Shown here one piece after another: positions 54,901-64,000 of a stretch of 64,000 bases of DNA. The stretch spans positions 11,358,501-11,422,500 of the forward strand of contig NC_092666.1 of assembly GCF_032118995.1 (NCBI RefSeq), written 5' to 3'. The position numbers and the translations under genes are program-made. The DNA is from Asterias amurensis (taxonomy: Eukaryota > Echinodermata > Asteroidea > Forcipulatida > Asteriidae). The notes under the pieces are model-generated. The model did not search any database. It saw only the letters and a program-made list of their open reading frames with translations, and was not told where the DNA came from. The first letter of the stretch is position 1. Every line of letters starts with the position of its first letter.

Positions 54901-55975
54901 CAGCAAACCGAAAGTCCTGGACCACGAATCGGTTCACGCCGGCTCGGGTAAGCTACCTGAGATAACGGGCAACGGACGGTATCCTGCCCCAATCAGAAGC
55001 CAGACACCGGAGACCTTCCCGATGGATCGATTAGACCAGGAACGCAGCGGGAGAAGAGGGTCGTACGACGTGGAGTCCGTCCAGCTCGCAAGGCTCCTGA
55101 AGGGCAAACCGAACTCCCGACCGTCTTCGTCCAGGCGAAACTCGGTGTCGCCAACGGTACCGCAGCTGTCGCCAGGGGAGTACAAGGTCCGGGACGAGTA
55201 CGAGAAGAAACTGAAGGAGCTTGAGTCGATGAAGAAGAGTCTGACAGGATCGGAGGTGATTCAAGATGATAGTAAATCAAGGAAGTCCACCAGGGATGGA
55301 GGGGAGAAAAAGCATAAGAAACACAAGAAGAGGGATAAGGACCGCGACGATAAAGATCACAAGGTACGTTTGCATTTAGCTATGACATGGTGTTGACAAT
55401 ATATTCATGACAATAGAATTTGTGTTAAAGAAACACCCAATCTCGTCCAGTTTTGATTGAAAGTAGAACTATTTTTGAAATTCAATCTTAATTGCTAACA
55501 ATTGATTTCACACATATAGACCACTGTACATGCTGTTGACACACCCGTCTTAAGATGAATCTTTGTGCTTTGGGGGATCGAGAGTTTTTTACGACACATG
55601 TTATGAAAGTTTTTACAAAAAAATACAAAACCTGTTTATCAAAACTGTTGAAAACTCTTCACGTCTACTGTTGATTGAAGAAACAATATCATTGCAATTT
55701 AATCTTAATTGCTAAGCAAAATGTGATGTCACGATGGTGATACGGACGGCTCGTCCTAAAGATTTGTCAAACCGAGAGTTTTTTGACCCACTATGTAATA
55801 CCGCCTCACGGGACTGTATTCTATGTTCGTTATTTTAACTAATGTGTTGTTTTCCTTTCCTTAACCTATTCAGAAATCCAAATCAAGGGACCACAAAGAG
55901 CATCGAGACAAGAAAGACAAGAAAGATCGCAAGGAGAAGAAAGATAAGAAGGACCGGAAGAAGGATTCAAGATGA
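48912..55975 (+). CDS. Five-Ig-domain single-pass receptor-like protein (Kirrel/nephrin-like Ig domains)
   Basis: Complete, 808 aa. Exons: 48901-48981 (ATG 48912), 49844-50164, 50547-50861, 51397-51559, 51985-52139, 52679-52981, 53401-53697, 54141-54263, 54786-55363, 55874-55975. Signal peptide at about 1-26 (LVALCLLVLQI). Ig1-Ig3 (about 28-341) are V-like and alike (TDTSATEGATATLQC, EYNLNIVSTEEAADQGAYQC), each with the Cys-Trp-Cys core. Ig4 (about 342-442, ISCTSR...FECLSS) and Ig5 (443-541, GDPAVLGYQWFYNG) are next. Membrane helix about 547-571, then YRRHQKRTK. The cytoplasmic tail of about 230 aa is Ser/Arg-rich and ends in Lys/Asp/Arg repeats. Ig-encoding exons are phase 1 at both ends (Ig3 split in two), typical of exon-shuffled Ig genes. 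The role is probably adhesion or recognition at the cell surface; the ortholog is not identified. Confidence 0.85.
49372..49738. mobile_element. Foldback MITE, ATTTGGGTAC family
   Basis: TTAAAGGATTTGGGTACTTT at the left; mirrored blocks GATTTACATGAAACTTACAC/GTGTAAGTTTAGTGTAAATC, CTGAGGTGCTGT/ACAGCACCTCAG and AAAATAATTTTCGTCTCATG around the centre near 49,555. It lies in intron 2 of the IgSF gene. Fragments of the family are at 3.6, 24.3 and 27.4 kb. Confidence 0.85.
51106..51248. repeat. Inverted repeat in an IgSF intron
   Basis: TAAAGTTAGTTTGATATT and AATATCAAACTAATTTTA face each other. Inner pairs (ACATTCACA/TGTGAATGT) make a nested hairpin of about 140 bp. No terminal duplication was found. 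Confidence 0.7.
54786..55975 (+). CDS. Cytoplasmic tail exons of the IgSF protein
   Basis: Two exons (54,786-55,363 and 55,874-55,975) encode residues 583-808. The first part carries Ser/Pro/Arg patches (RPSSSRRNSVSPTV) and short Tyr sites (SNYF, GSYDVE, GEYKV), possible kinase targets. The last 70 or so residues are almost only Lys, Asp, Arg, His and Glu (KKHKKHKKRDKDRDD), an extreme composition for a receptor tail. No ITIM or PDZ-binding end is evident. Confidence 0.8.
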
Positions 55976-56794
55976 GACTCCGACGTTCCTGGTTAACTTT
56001 TCCCGTAAGCTTTGAGCTTACACAACCGATAACTCCGCCCTGCCCGATCAGGTGCAGCATGTTATCTTGCCAGGATAAACTTTTGATGCATGGTGCTAAC
56101 AGTAGAAGGCAAAGTTTGAAGAGTTTAAACTTCCATGAACCATGAAATCGATGGTGGGAAACCGTGGAGTGAGCTTCAGAAGAGAAACAGTAAATTAAAA
56201 GAGTTAATGGCCCGCGGCATAGATCTTTATCATGGTGCAGCGATCTTGAATTTATCTCATTGATATCAATTATACCATACCGAGGCTGGAATAACAACAT
56301 AGTCTGGTTCCTTATTGCAAGGTGATTGTTAGCATGGATTATTGCTATTCGATACGAGGAACATGACCAAGATGGAGGCAGCATAATAAAGGTCTATTGC
56401 AACTTATATCAAACGTCGTTATAGAAATAATTGTGCATCCGTTTGTGTTTGTTTGTTTTGGATGTTGTTGGTTTATGAAACAAAATTGCGACTTAAACAA
56501 TCTGACCAATAAGTATCAAAATATGAACAATTTCACTGAAGTTTTTTAAATATCTGTTTAAACTAAAGAGTTTCCATACGCCAATTAAGTGAACGCATAT
56601 TAATGGTTGTTTTTGAATATGTTAGTGTAACATAGTGTTTGGAGTGTCACTTTAACTATGATGGGAAGTATAAATTCACACCTGATTTGTTCATACATAC
56701 ACAATACATGTATACTGTATTTGTTAGTTGAACAAAGAAGACGGCAGGTACAGATGAATGGCTTCCGACGAAGATATTGACAAAATGGGGTCAG

Positions 56795-56865
56795 TATCAG
56801 GGCCGGATAACTCACTTGGTAGAGCGCCGGCATGTATGCATGTAAATCGCAGGTTCTTGTCATTT
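56795..56865 (+). mobile_element. tRNA-like SINE head remnant
   Basis: GGGCCGGATAACTCACTTGG, TAGAGCGCCGGCATG and a poor B box (GCAGGTTCTTG) look like the start of a tRNA-derived SINE. The B box and stems are too damaged for a tRNA gene. Confidence 0.55.
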
Positions 56866-57671
56866 TTTCCCTTTTTCAGCCCAAACTCATTTTAAAATGC
56901 CCCCAAACAGTCAGTTTTCCATTATGTTGATACTTGGTCTTATAACACATATATTGCTTCTCTGAAAACTTTTTTTTTTTACACATTTTGGTACCCTATG
57001 TGGCATTTTGCTCTTGGTGCAATCTTCGAGGTTCTTCAATTCAATTCATTTTTTTTTTAAATTCAAAATTGGTTTATTTTCATTCTAGGCCATTTTCGTC
57101 GGATCTGCTGTGAAAATTCGAAATTGAGTGTGCTTTTGGCAAATGGTTTTCTCCTCGTCTTGCATGCTTTGTTATGAATTTCAGTTCGACAACGAAACAT
57201 TTTTTAATTTTAGAAAAAGAATTATGGCTGCAGGGAAGACAACTCGTCTTAAAAAAACTTAATAAATGAAACTTTGAAATTAATCAATTATAATTGCACA
57301 TTGTTGAAACTCTAATTATTTGTTTACAATGCCACAGAGCTGTATGCTTAGTCATATCATTTGCAGAACAAACAAAATGTTGCTAACTAGCATAGTGTTA
57401 CCATGGTCAAAATAGCACATCACATGTCGTCTGTGACTGGTTTCCATCGTAGTTTTGCTTAGTAAATTGAAGCAGATGACTCCTGCTTAAAGAGCTCGAT
57501 GAGGATGGGTTTCTTTGATTTGTTGTTGGTTTCTTACTTCACATTATTGGAAGAAAATGTGCATAAATTATTTGTTGAAGTTTTTAATATCGGTTTGTAA
57601 ATGTTTTTTTGTAAGTATACGCGTACATCTGTGCCGTAATAATGTACATAATAATTTTATAAATTGTAATT

Positions 57672-57677
57672 AATAAA
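57672..57677 (+). terminator. Candidate poly(A) signal, IgSF gene
   Basis: AATAAA in AT-rich sequence, 1.7 kb after the stop at 55,975. The transcript end is unproven. Confidence 0.35.
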
Positions 57678-57699
57678 TGATGCTAATTGAAGTTACTAC

Positions 57700-59340
57700 A
57701 AAATACGTCTGATTTTGAAATTTGTACCGTTAGGAAATATTTAAATCCTCATTTTAAAAATAAATACTCCAGCAATTATTTGCCCACTGCAACCAGCCGG
57801 CCGGTGTCATGGGGGAATTATGGTCCCGGAGGCTACCCTCTTGTAAATTAACATGGCTTGGCGGATGATAATTCATAATGGGGCTCTATCAGAAAGTGGT
57901 TCGCCGTATTGGGGCAGTGGGTTCATGACTAAGTTTACTACATGTACATGTAGTAAGAAAGTGATTACATGTACAATACTATGGTAACTGAAGCTTTTTA
58001 CTTGATTAAAAGGTTGCGTAGGCCTTCTTGGTCTGTTTGTCACTTCTCACGTAGTCACTTGGTCAATTCATGGAGGTAGATTTCTACCTCCAACTCGGGT
58101 TGGTAGTCATTTTTGGGAATGAGCAGTTTTCAACACAATCTTTCTTAATTTGATTAAAGTTCATGAGGCGTAAACTTGTGGTTTAGAGGGTGTCACTGCC
58201 TGCGAGTTTACTTATAAAAACATCGACACAATTTGAGAGGCTCTTGTATCCGTGTGAAGTATTGAGAAGAGTGGTAAATGTTGTCTTGCAAGCAACTTTG
58301 AATTATAACAATCGACAAAATAATATCCTGAGAAACCAAATAAGAAACGGGAGGACTTTCTCTGTGCATGCTCTTTCAGCACTTTCCGTGTTGACACTAG
58401 CTGGCAGCGGTGCCAGCGAGAAGGGTTGTGGGAACCAGCCTGGCCTTGGGGAAGTGGGCTCCAGTGTGAATGTTTATAAACGATCACTTCATGATAACAA
58501 CTGCAGAACTGATAACAATCATAGTGAAACTGAGACCGGTGTGGCGAAATCGGAGAATTTAGTAATGGGAACTTACGTATACGAATATTTGTCACTGACA
58601 CTTCGGTTCTTGGCCACTCCCTCACGTGGTCTAGTGGTCACTGGGTCAACGACGGTCACCGAGTTGTTTACTAGTGGTTCATTGATTGTGTTGTCTCCGA
58701 AGGGGGAAGGGCCCTCACAGTTATCTTCAATGGTGCCACTAATGTGTAGCTATCGAGAAAAAGTAATTAGCCCATGCAGTGGTTCTGCTAGTATATCTTG
58801 ATGTTGTGCTCCTCTCTATGTCAGGTCAGGGATCGGAGCTCGGGTTGATCATTCAGTGTCCGCCGAAACCACTGATGCTGGTCGTGAGTATGGAGGTATA
58901 AATTCCAGTTTGCAGAATTTTGGGAATTTGGGAAGTGTTTTATGATAGGCTTTGGTTCTTGAGGATGTAGTGCTGCACGTGAGTGGATCATGGTTTCTTG
59001 TGGTGACAGCGTGGAGGCTCATTGCGTTAAAGTGCAGATGTTCTTCCAGATCAAGTTCTCCATGGTTGTGGATGATTTGTGCATCATGAGAAGTCTCTGG
59101 TCACTGAGGCGTAATTGTCTTGTTGAAAGGTAATGCTGGAATTCATTTAGCATAAGCAGGTGTTCAGCTTCATGGTAGTCGACGTCTTGTCAATTATTTA
59201 GAATAGAGAATCAAGTATTATCAAACTTACTGATTGTGCATGATTGATAATTATGAAGCTACTTCGAACAAAATGCCACATAGTAAAGTGCACAATCCTG
59301 TTATGCTATTACAATTATTTGCCACTGTGTTGAACTGTGT
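57700..59340. repeat. Diverged copies of the right-end repeat
   Basis: 58,380-58,660 contains GGCCTTGGGGAAGTGGGCTC, GTGAATGTTTATAAA, GTGAAACTGAGACCGG and GGTCACTGGGTCAACGA, also found at 61.4-63.1 kb. It is therefore an older relative of that tandem unit. The remainder shows nothing clear. A 203-codon open frame here is not supported as a gene. Confidence 0.55.
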
Positions 59341-59344
59341 TCAG

Positions 59345-59697
59345 CTTTAAAGGCATACAGCCTTTCTTGATTACGAGTATGTGGGAGAGGTTGATGGTAT
59401 AAAACATTGTGAGAAACGGCTCCCTCTAAAGTGTCATAGTTTTTGAGAGAAGTAATTTTCCACGAATTTGATTTCGAGACCTCAGATTTAGAACTTGGGG
59501 TCTCGAAATCAACCATCTAAACGCATACAACTTCGTTGACAAGGGTGTTTTTTTTTTCTTTCATTATTATCTCGCAAGTTCGATGACCGATTGAGCTCAA
59601 ATTTTCACAGGTTCGTTATGTTATGTATATGTTGAGATACACTAACTGTGAAGGCTAGTCTTTGACAATTACCAATAGTGTCCACTGCCTTTAATTG
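59345..59697. mobile_element. TTAA MITE, subfamily A, left tip damaged
   Basis: Body AAAACATTGTGAGAAACGGC, central GAGACCTCAGATT/GGGGTCTCG hairpin, right end TAGTGTCCACTGCCTTTAAT. The first 40 bp are altered. Confidence 0.8.
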
Positions 59698-59817
59698 AGT
59701 GATCTGTTAGCAATGTGTGGGATAAGAGAAAACTTAGTAATACTGTATAACGGAACAAAGCACTCATTTTTATTGAGTGGTTTGTTCCCGGCCCCGAAAT
59801 ACGCACAAACAAATCAT

Positions 59818-59960
59818 TCATTCATTCATTCATTTTTTTTTTAATTCCAACTTGGAACACACCCCTTAACCCCGGGGAGGGTTACATCAACATTTTAAAC
59901 CTGAATTATTTTAATATACATTTGCGGGAGAAAAAAAAAAATCAACAGAGGTAATCAGAC
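59818..59960. repeat. Simple-sequence stretch
   Basis: A CATT run (59,813-59,832), a T-run and an A-run frame the sequence AACACACCCCTTAACCCCGG. Nothing else is seen up to 60,340. Confidence 0.6.
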
Positions 59961-60342
59961 CATTTTTTCTTTCTTTTAAATTCATAAATAAAAAGGCGAG
60001 TTTGACGACACATTGTATAATAGATTCATCTGTAGAACTCATAAGAAATTCAAGGTTTTCACTGTTAGTAAACAGATGAAAATGTGCATTATTTCCACTC
60101 ACAAAGTTAAGCATTTGTTCCCTAAGCACTGTATAATGGACAATTGAGTAAAAATGAGTAAACATTTGATCAAAACAATAATAGACTTTTCAAAAGCAGA
60201 ATTTCTTACAAAATCCGTAATAACTTCAGATTGCAAAAAGCGAATTTTATAGATTGTTTATAGTATTATGAAGAAGAGTTTACTCTTTTGCAATTCATGT
60301 AAATTGTTTGTTCTATATAATAATAACGCCCTTTTGTTTTAT

Positions 60343-60672
60343 TTAAAAGGCAGTGTGGAAAATAATATTAAAACTAGAAGCATAAAAACATACCTGGTAA
60401 CGAGTAATGGGCAGCTAGTATAAAACATTGTGAGTTAGAGAAAGAAGTAATTTTCCACGAATTTGATTTAATAATTAGATTTTTTGGTCTCGAAATCTAG
60501 CATCTGAAAGCACACAACTTCGTGTGACCGTGCGACAGGGGGTGTTTTTCCTTTCATTATTTATAGTCTTGCAGCTTCGATGACCAATTGAGCTCATATT
60601 TTCACAGGTTTTGTATTATATGCATATACCAATATACCAAGTGAGAAGACTGGTCTTTGACAATTACCAATG
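60343..60672. mobile_element. TTAA MITE, decayed
   Basis: TTTAAAAGGCAGTG at the left, AAAACATTGTGAG, then GGTCTCGAAATC and GACAATTACCAAT near the right. The central hairpin is reduced and the right tip is lost. Confidence 0.65.
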
Positions 60673-61180
60673 AAACAAATTGACTTTCTTGCTCGCGCCT
60701 ATAGCGGGGAGTGAAAAACTATATCGAATTTGCAACTCTTGCCATAACTCGTGCACTGGCTGGATCAAACGTCTTTTTGGAGCTGAACAGTTTATGATGG
60801 ACAACACCTGTTGCCCTAGAATGAAACAGGCGCTGTCATGTCCAATGAAATGTTACAATTATCAACTTTTCCGTATGTTGTGTGTGCCGATGGCCATTGA
60901 CTTGGTACAGGGACAGCTCATTTTGGGAAGGTGGGGGTGTTCATAAAGGAAAGAACTGTTTAATGCAATCATTGCTAAAGTTGGATCTGACAGCTTGTTA
61001 TACTAAACTTTATCTCACGTTTATCTTCGTGTATCACAGTAATACGCAACGCTCCCTCTTGCGATTGTTGTACTCCATCCCCGTGTCAAAGTGGTACAGC
61101 CCGTAAATGACCTACCTCCAATCCTCCATGGTCCCAGTGACGAATATTTATTTTGTTGATTCCTCGTGTGAACCATGTTC
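60673..61180. other. Intergenic, no gene recognised
   Basis: Non-repetitive as far as I can see. Short open frames only, with no domain or splice context. Confidence 0.4.
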
Positions 61181-61420
61181 CGCTAAGATTTTTTCCATCG
61201 AGCATCGAGTTTAAGTTTTTGTAGGCCTACGTCGAATGTGGTCTCTGAAAATATGCTATCACGGCACGTCAGGATGTATAGTATGTCGCCCAGTTGAACT
61301 GCGCAATCCCAAAATATGCTAATGACGTTGCACGCAAATAAAGAGTGCAATAGAATGCTTATAACCACGGCTGAAAAGCTCTGCAACATTAACTTCTGTT
61401 ATTGACACCAGAGTTAGGCT
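61180..61420. repeat. Older partial copy of the right-end tandem unit
   Basis: AGTTGAACTGCGCAATCCC and AAATATGCTAATGACGTTGC match 62,330-62,372, but no 5S sequence follows. Confidence 0.7.
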
Positions 61421-61629
61421 TGTGTGCCAGGATCACTGGGAAAGTGGGTTGCAGGGTGAATGTTTACAAAACAATACAGTGATCAACATGCTGATAAAGG
61501 TCAAAGTGAAACTGACACCGGCGCGAGTACAAATCGGAGATTTTGGTTGTGGTAGCTTCTGGGAATTCACGTACAATGATGCACTTTGTCACTCAGTCAC
61601 TAACTTGTTCACGTGTCACATCACAGCAT

Positions 61630-64000
61630 GCAGGTCAACGATTGTCACTGGGTTTACTTGGTTATTTTGAAGTCCTCTCCCTAACCGTTTCTTGATGATG
61701 TGCAGGCACCAATACCGTACGTTGATACCAGCAAGTAAAGCCCTGTGGTCAGAGTCCGCACTGGCCTTGGGGGAAGTGGGCTCCAGGGTGAATGTTAATA
61801 AAACAATTGCTGTAGTAATAACAGTTGATAAGAGTCACAGTGATAAGTGATGAGTGATATGTCGTAGATTTTGGTGAACATGTGATGACTTGCCGCATGG
61901 TCACTGTCTCCTGGTCACTTGCTCTCGATCTTCCGGTCACTTCCTCAAGTGGTCACTTGGTCAGAGATGGTAATTGAGTTGGCTAGAGTTTTACTTGGTT
62001 ATCGCGGACACATGAAATGCCCCTGCATGTGGTAGCTTGATTTATCTTCTTCTTTTTTCTATTTTTTTTTAAGTGGCCAGCTTGTTGGATCGACCGTGAT
62101 GCGACTCGTGTTTAGCTTTTATAAAAGGTTGAGTTGGGGAGAAAGAAAACTTATTCTGAATGTCATGTTGAACATGCTATAAATCGTCACGCACTCTTGA
62201 GTGTTTTATGCCCACAGTTCCTTGCTCTATGGAGTGACACATATACCTCTGGTAGGAGCTTTTTAAGAGCTCCTTAAAGAGCTACCTCGAAGTGCAACGC
62301 ACATTTGTTGAATGTAGTATGCCGCATAGTTGAATTGCGCAATCCCGAAATATGCTAATGATATGGCACACGAGGTCGTCGATAAATATGTACAAAGGCC
62401 TTAATTGATCGCCTACGACCATACTACGTTGAATACACCGGTTCTCGTCCGATCACCGAAGTTAAGCAACGTCGGGCCCGGTCAGTACTTGGATGGGAGA
62501 CCGCCTGGGAATACCGGGTGTCGTAGGCTTTTTTTGTTTATTTATTAATAACAAAAATGCTCTTTTTTTAGCATTACCAAATTATTGTGTGCCAAGATCA
62601 TAAGATAGTAAAATTGGTGTTATTACTGTTGTTCTTGTTTTTCAATGTAAACCTTTTCAAATGGGCTGGTTAAGCGGCTCAACAGAATGCTTAAACTAAA
62701 GTGAGTGAAAATTATAATGTCAATGAAGTGTTGCTATACTAATTCTCGAATACTTGGCCACTTGGTCACAATGGTGACAAGTAGTAAATGGGTCAACGAT
62801 GACGTCAGTGAGTTGGTCACTTGGTTATTGCATTGCTGTGAAGTCGTGCCTCCTGAAGTCAGCTGATAACTTACGTGTCAGAGCTGGCAGGTCACTGAGT
62901 TTACTTGGTTTTTTTGATACATGTTTGTGAAGTCCCCTCCCCAACCGTTTCTTGATGATGTGCAGACACCAATACCGTATGTTGACACCTAGCAAGTAAA
63001 GCCCTGTGGTCAGACTCCGCACTGGCCTTGGGGGAAGTGGGCTCCAGGGTGACTGTTTATAAAACAATTACTGTAATGATAAACAGCTGATAAGAGTCAA
63101 AACCCATATCATTATAAATCGGCGATTTGGGTGAACATTGATGACTTGCCGCATGGTCACTGTCTTCTGGTCACTTGCTCTCGATCTTCCGGTCACTTGC
63201 TCAAGTGGTCACTTGTTCAAAGATGGTAATTGAGTTGGCTAGAGTTTTACTTGTTACGCGAACACATGAAATGCCCCTGCATGTGGTAGCTTTATTTATT
63301 TATTTATTTTTTTTTTTTTGCCGGATTGTTGGATCGACCGTGATGCGACTCGTGTTTAGCTTTTATAAAAGGTTGACGTCTTAGCGATATTTGTTGGGGA
63401 GAAAGAAAACTTATTCTGAATGTCATGTTGAACATGCTATAAATCGTCACGCACTCTTGAGTGTTTTATGCCCACAGTTCCTTGCTCTATGGAGTGACAC
63501 ATATACCTCTGGTAGGAGCTTTTTAAGAGCTCCTTAAAGAGCTACCTCGAAGTGCAACGCACATTTGTTGAATGTAGTATGCCGCATAGTTGAATAGTTT
63601 TTATTTTGTTATCAATAACAAAAATGCTCAATTAGTATAACAAAATAATTGTGTCCAAGTCATAAGATAGTAATATTGGTGTATTCAATGTTGTCTTGTT
63701 TTTCAATGTAAACCTTTTCAAATGGGCTAGTAAAGCGGTTCAACCGAATGCTCAAACTTTAGTGAGTGAAATTTATTATAATGTCAACAAAGCTTTGCTA
63801 TGATTATTCTCGAATACTTGGTCACTTGCTCACAATGGTCACAAGTAGTAAATGGGTCAACTATGGCGTCAGTGAGTTGGTCACTTGGTTATTGCATTGT
63901 TGTGAAATAAGTGCCTCCTGAAGTCAGCTGATAACTCACGTGTCACAGCAGGCAGGTCACTGAGTTTACTTGGTTATTTTGATACATGTTTGTGAAGTCC
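61630..64000 (+). repeat. Tandem duplication, units of about 1,260 and 1,065 bp, cut by the window end
   Basis: Paired landmarks: CCCTGTGGTCAGA at 61,741 and 63,001; CCTCCTGAAGTCAGCTGATA at 62,849 and 63,914; TTGCTCTATGGAGTGACACA at 62,222 and 63,482. Both units are rich in GGTCACTTGGTCA-type words. The first contains the 5S gene; the second lacks about 200 bp there. A third unit begins near 63,950. Confidence 0.92.
62411..62529 (+). rRNA. 5S ribosomal RNA gene
   Basis: 119 bp beginning GCCTACGACC and ending GTCGTAGGCT, which pair as helix I. The conserved internal-promoter words are intact: GATCACCGAAGTTAAGCAAC (A-box region) and GTACTTGGATGGGAGACCGC (C box). A T7 run follows at once, a standard RNA polymerase III stop. 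ATAAATATG about 30 bp upstream may act as a TATA-like element. The sequence agrees with remembered echinoderm 5S RNA at nearly all positions. Only one copy is in the window, though it sits in a tandem duplication that runs off the end, so a cluster may continue. Confidence 0.95.

Larger units (their letters stand above)
55976..57680 (+). other. Probable 3'UTR of the IgSF gene
   Basis: AT-rich, no coding frame. AATAAA at 57,672-57,677 is a candidate poly(A) signal, and an earlier AATAAAGG is at about 56,385. A tRNA-like SINE head remnant lies at 56,795-56,865. Confidence 0.4.

Noticed and set aside
56795-56865. tRNA gene
   Set aside because: The A box is fair, but the B box and acceptor stem are broken; better explained as a SINE head.
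58190-58801. 203-codon open frame, possible gene
   Set aside because: It overlaps sequence related to the tandem repeat at 61-64 kb, has no domain, and lacks splice or promoter cues.

Overview
The window is animal nuclear DNA: introns with GT/AG borders, four spliced genes, an echinoderm-like 5S rRNA gene, and dense DNA-transposon remnants (MITEs), SINEs and LINE pieces. Gene content and the 5S sequence suggest a marine deuterostome invertebrate. An echinoderm, perhaps a sea star, is my best guess; the class is from memory and not proven by the sequence.

Layout. (1) 48-18,242 (+): the last 17 coding exons, about 1,474 aa, of a TTC3/DZIP3-type RING-H2 ubiquitin ligase. Its TPR-bearing 5' part lies outside the window. 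A 3'UTR reaches to about 20.2 kb. (2) 21,787-29,260 (-): complete CFAP45, 10 coding exons, 550 aa, a microtubule inner protein of motile cilia. (3) 29,620-41,031 (+): complete MRPL39 (mL39), 10 coding exons, 332 aa, a mitochondrial large-subunit ribosomal protein. It is head-to-head with CFAP45 across 359 bp. (4) 48,912-55,975 (+): a complete receptor-like immunoglobulin-superfamily protein of 808 aa with five Ig domains, one membrane helix and a Lys/Asp/Arg-rich tail. (5) 62,411-62,529 (+): a 5S rRNA gene inside a tandem duplication of about 1.1-1.26 kb that fills the right end of the window.

Mobile DNA. A TTAA-flanked palindromic MITE family with two subfamilies occurs more than a dozen times. 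Other foldback families, tRNA-derived SINEs of at least two types, and 3' ends of CR1/L2-type LINEs fill introns and intergenic space. A 2.7 kb LINE with an uninterrupted 877-codon frame sits inside one MITE downstream of MRPL39.

Main discovery. MRPL39 intron 1 holds a 3.9 kb non-autonomous DNA transposon (29,798-33,682) with 8-bp target duplications and perfect 49-bp inverted repeats. Its cargo is a fresh tandem array of 11 units of 258-259 bp, each a tRNA-derived SINE with recognisable RNA polymerase III promoter boxes and a T-run terminator. Other notable points are a triplicated 5' splice site and a repeat-derived 3' splice site in the TTC3-like gene, a paralogous empty site for a foldback MITE in CFAP45, and selective loss of the 5S gene from one of two duplicated units.

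The genes show no shared pathway. The only evident regulatory link is the shared CFAP45/MRPL39 promoter region. Exon coordinates were assigned by eye from splice signals, reading-frame continuity and remembered family sequences; no alignment or transcript data were available.
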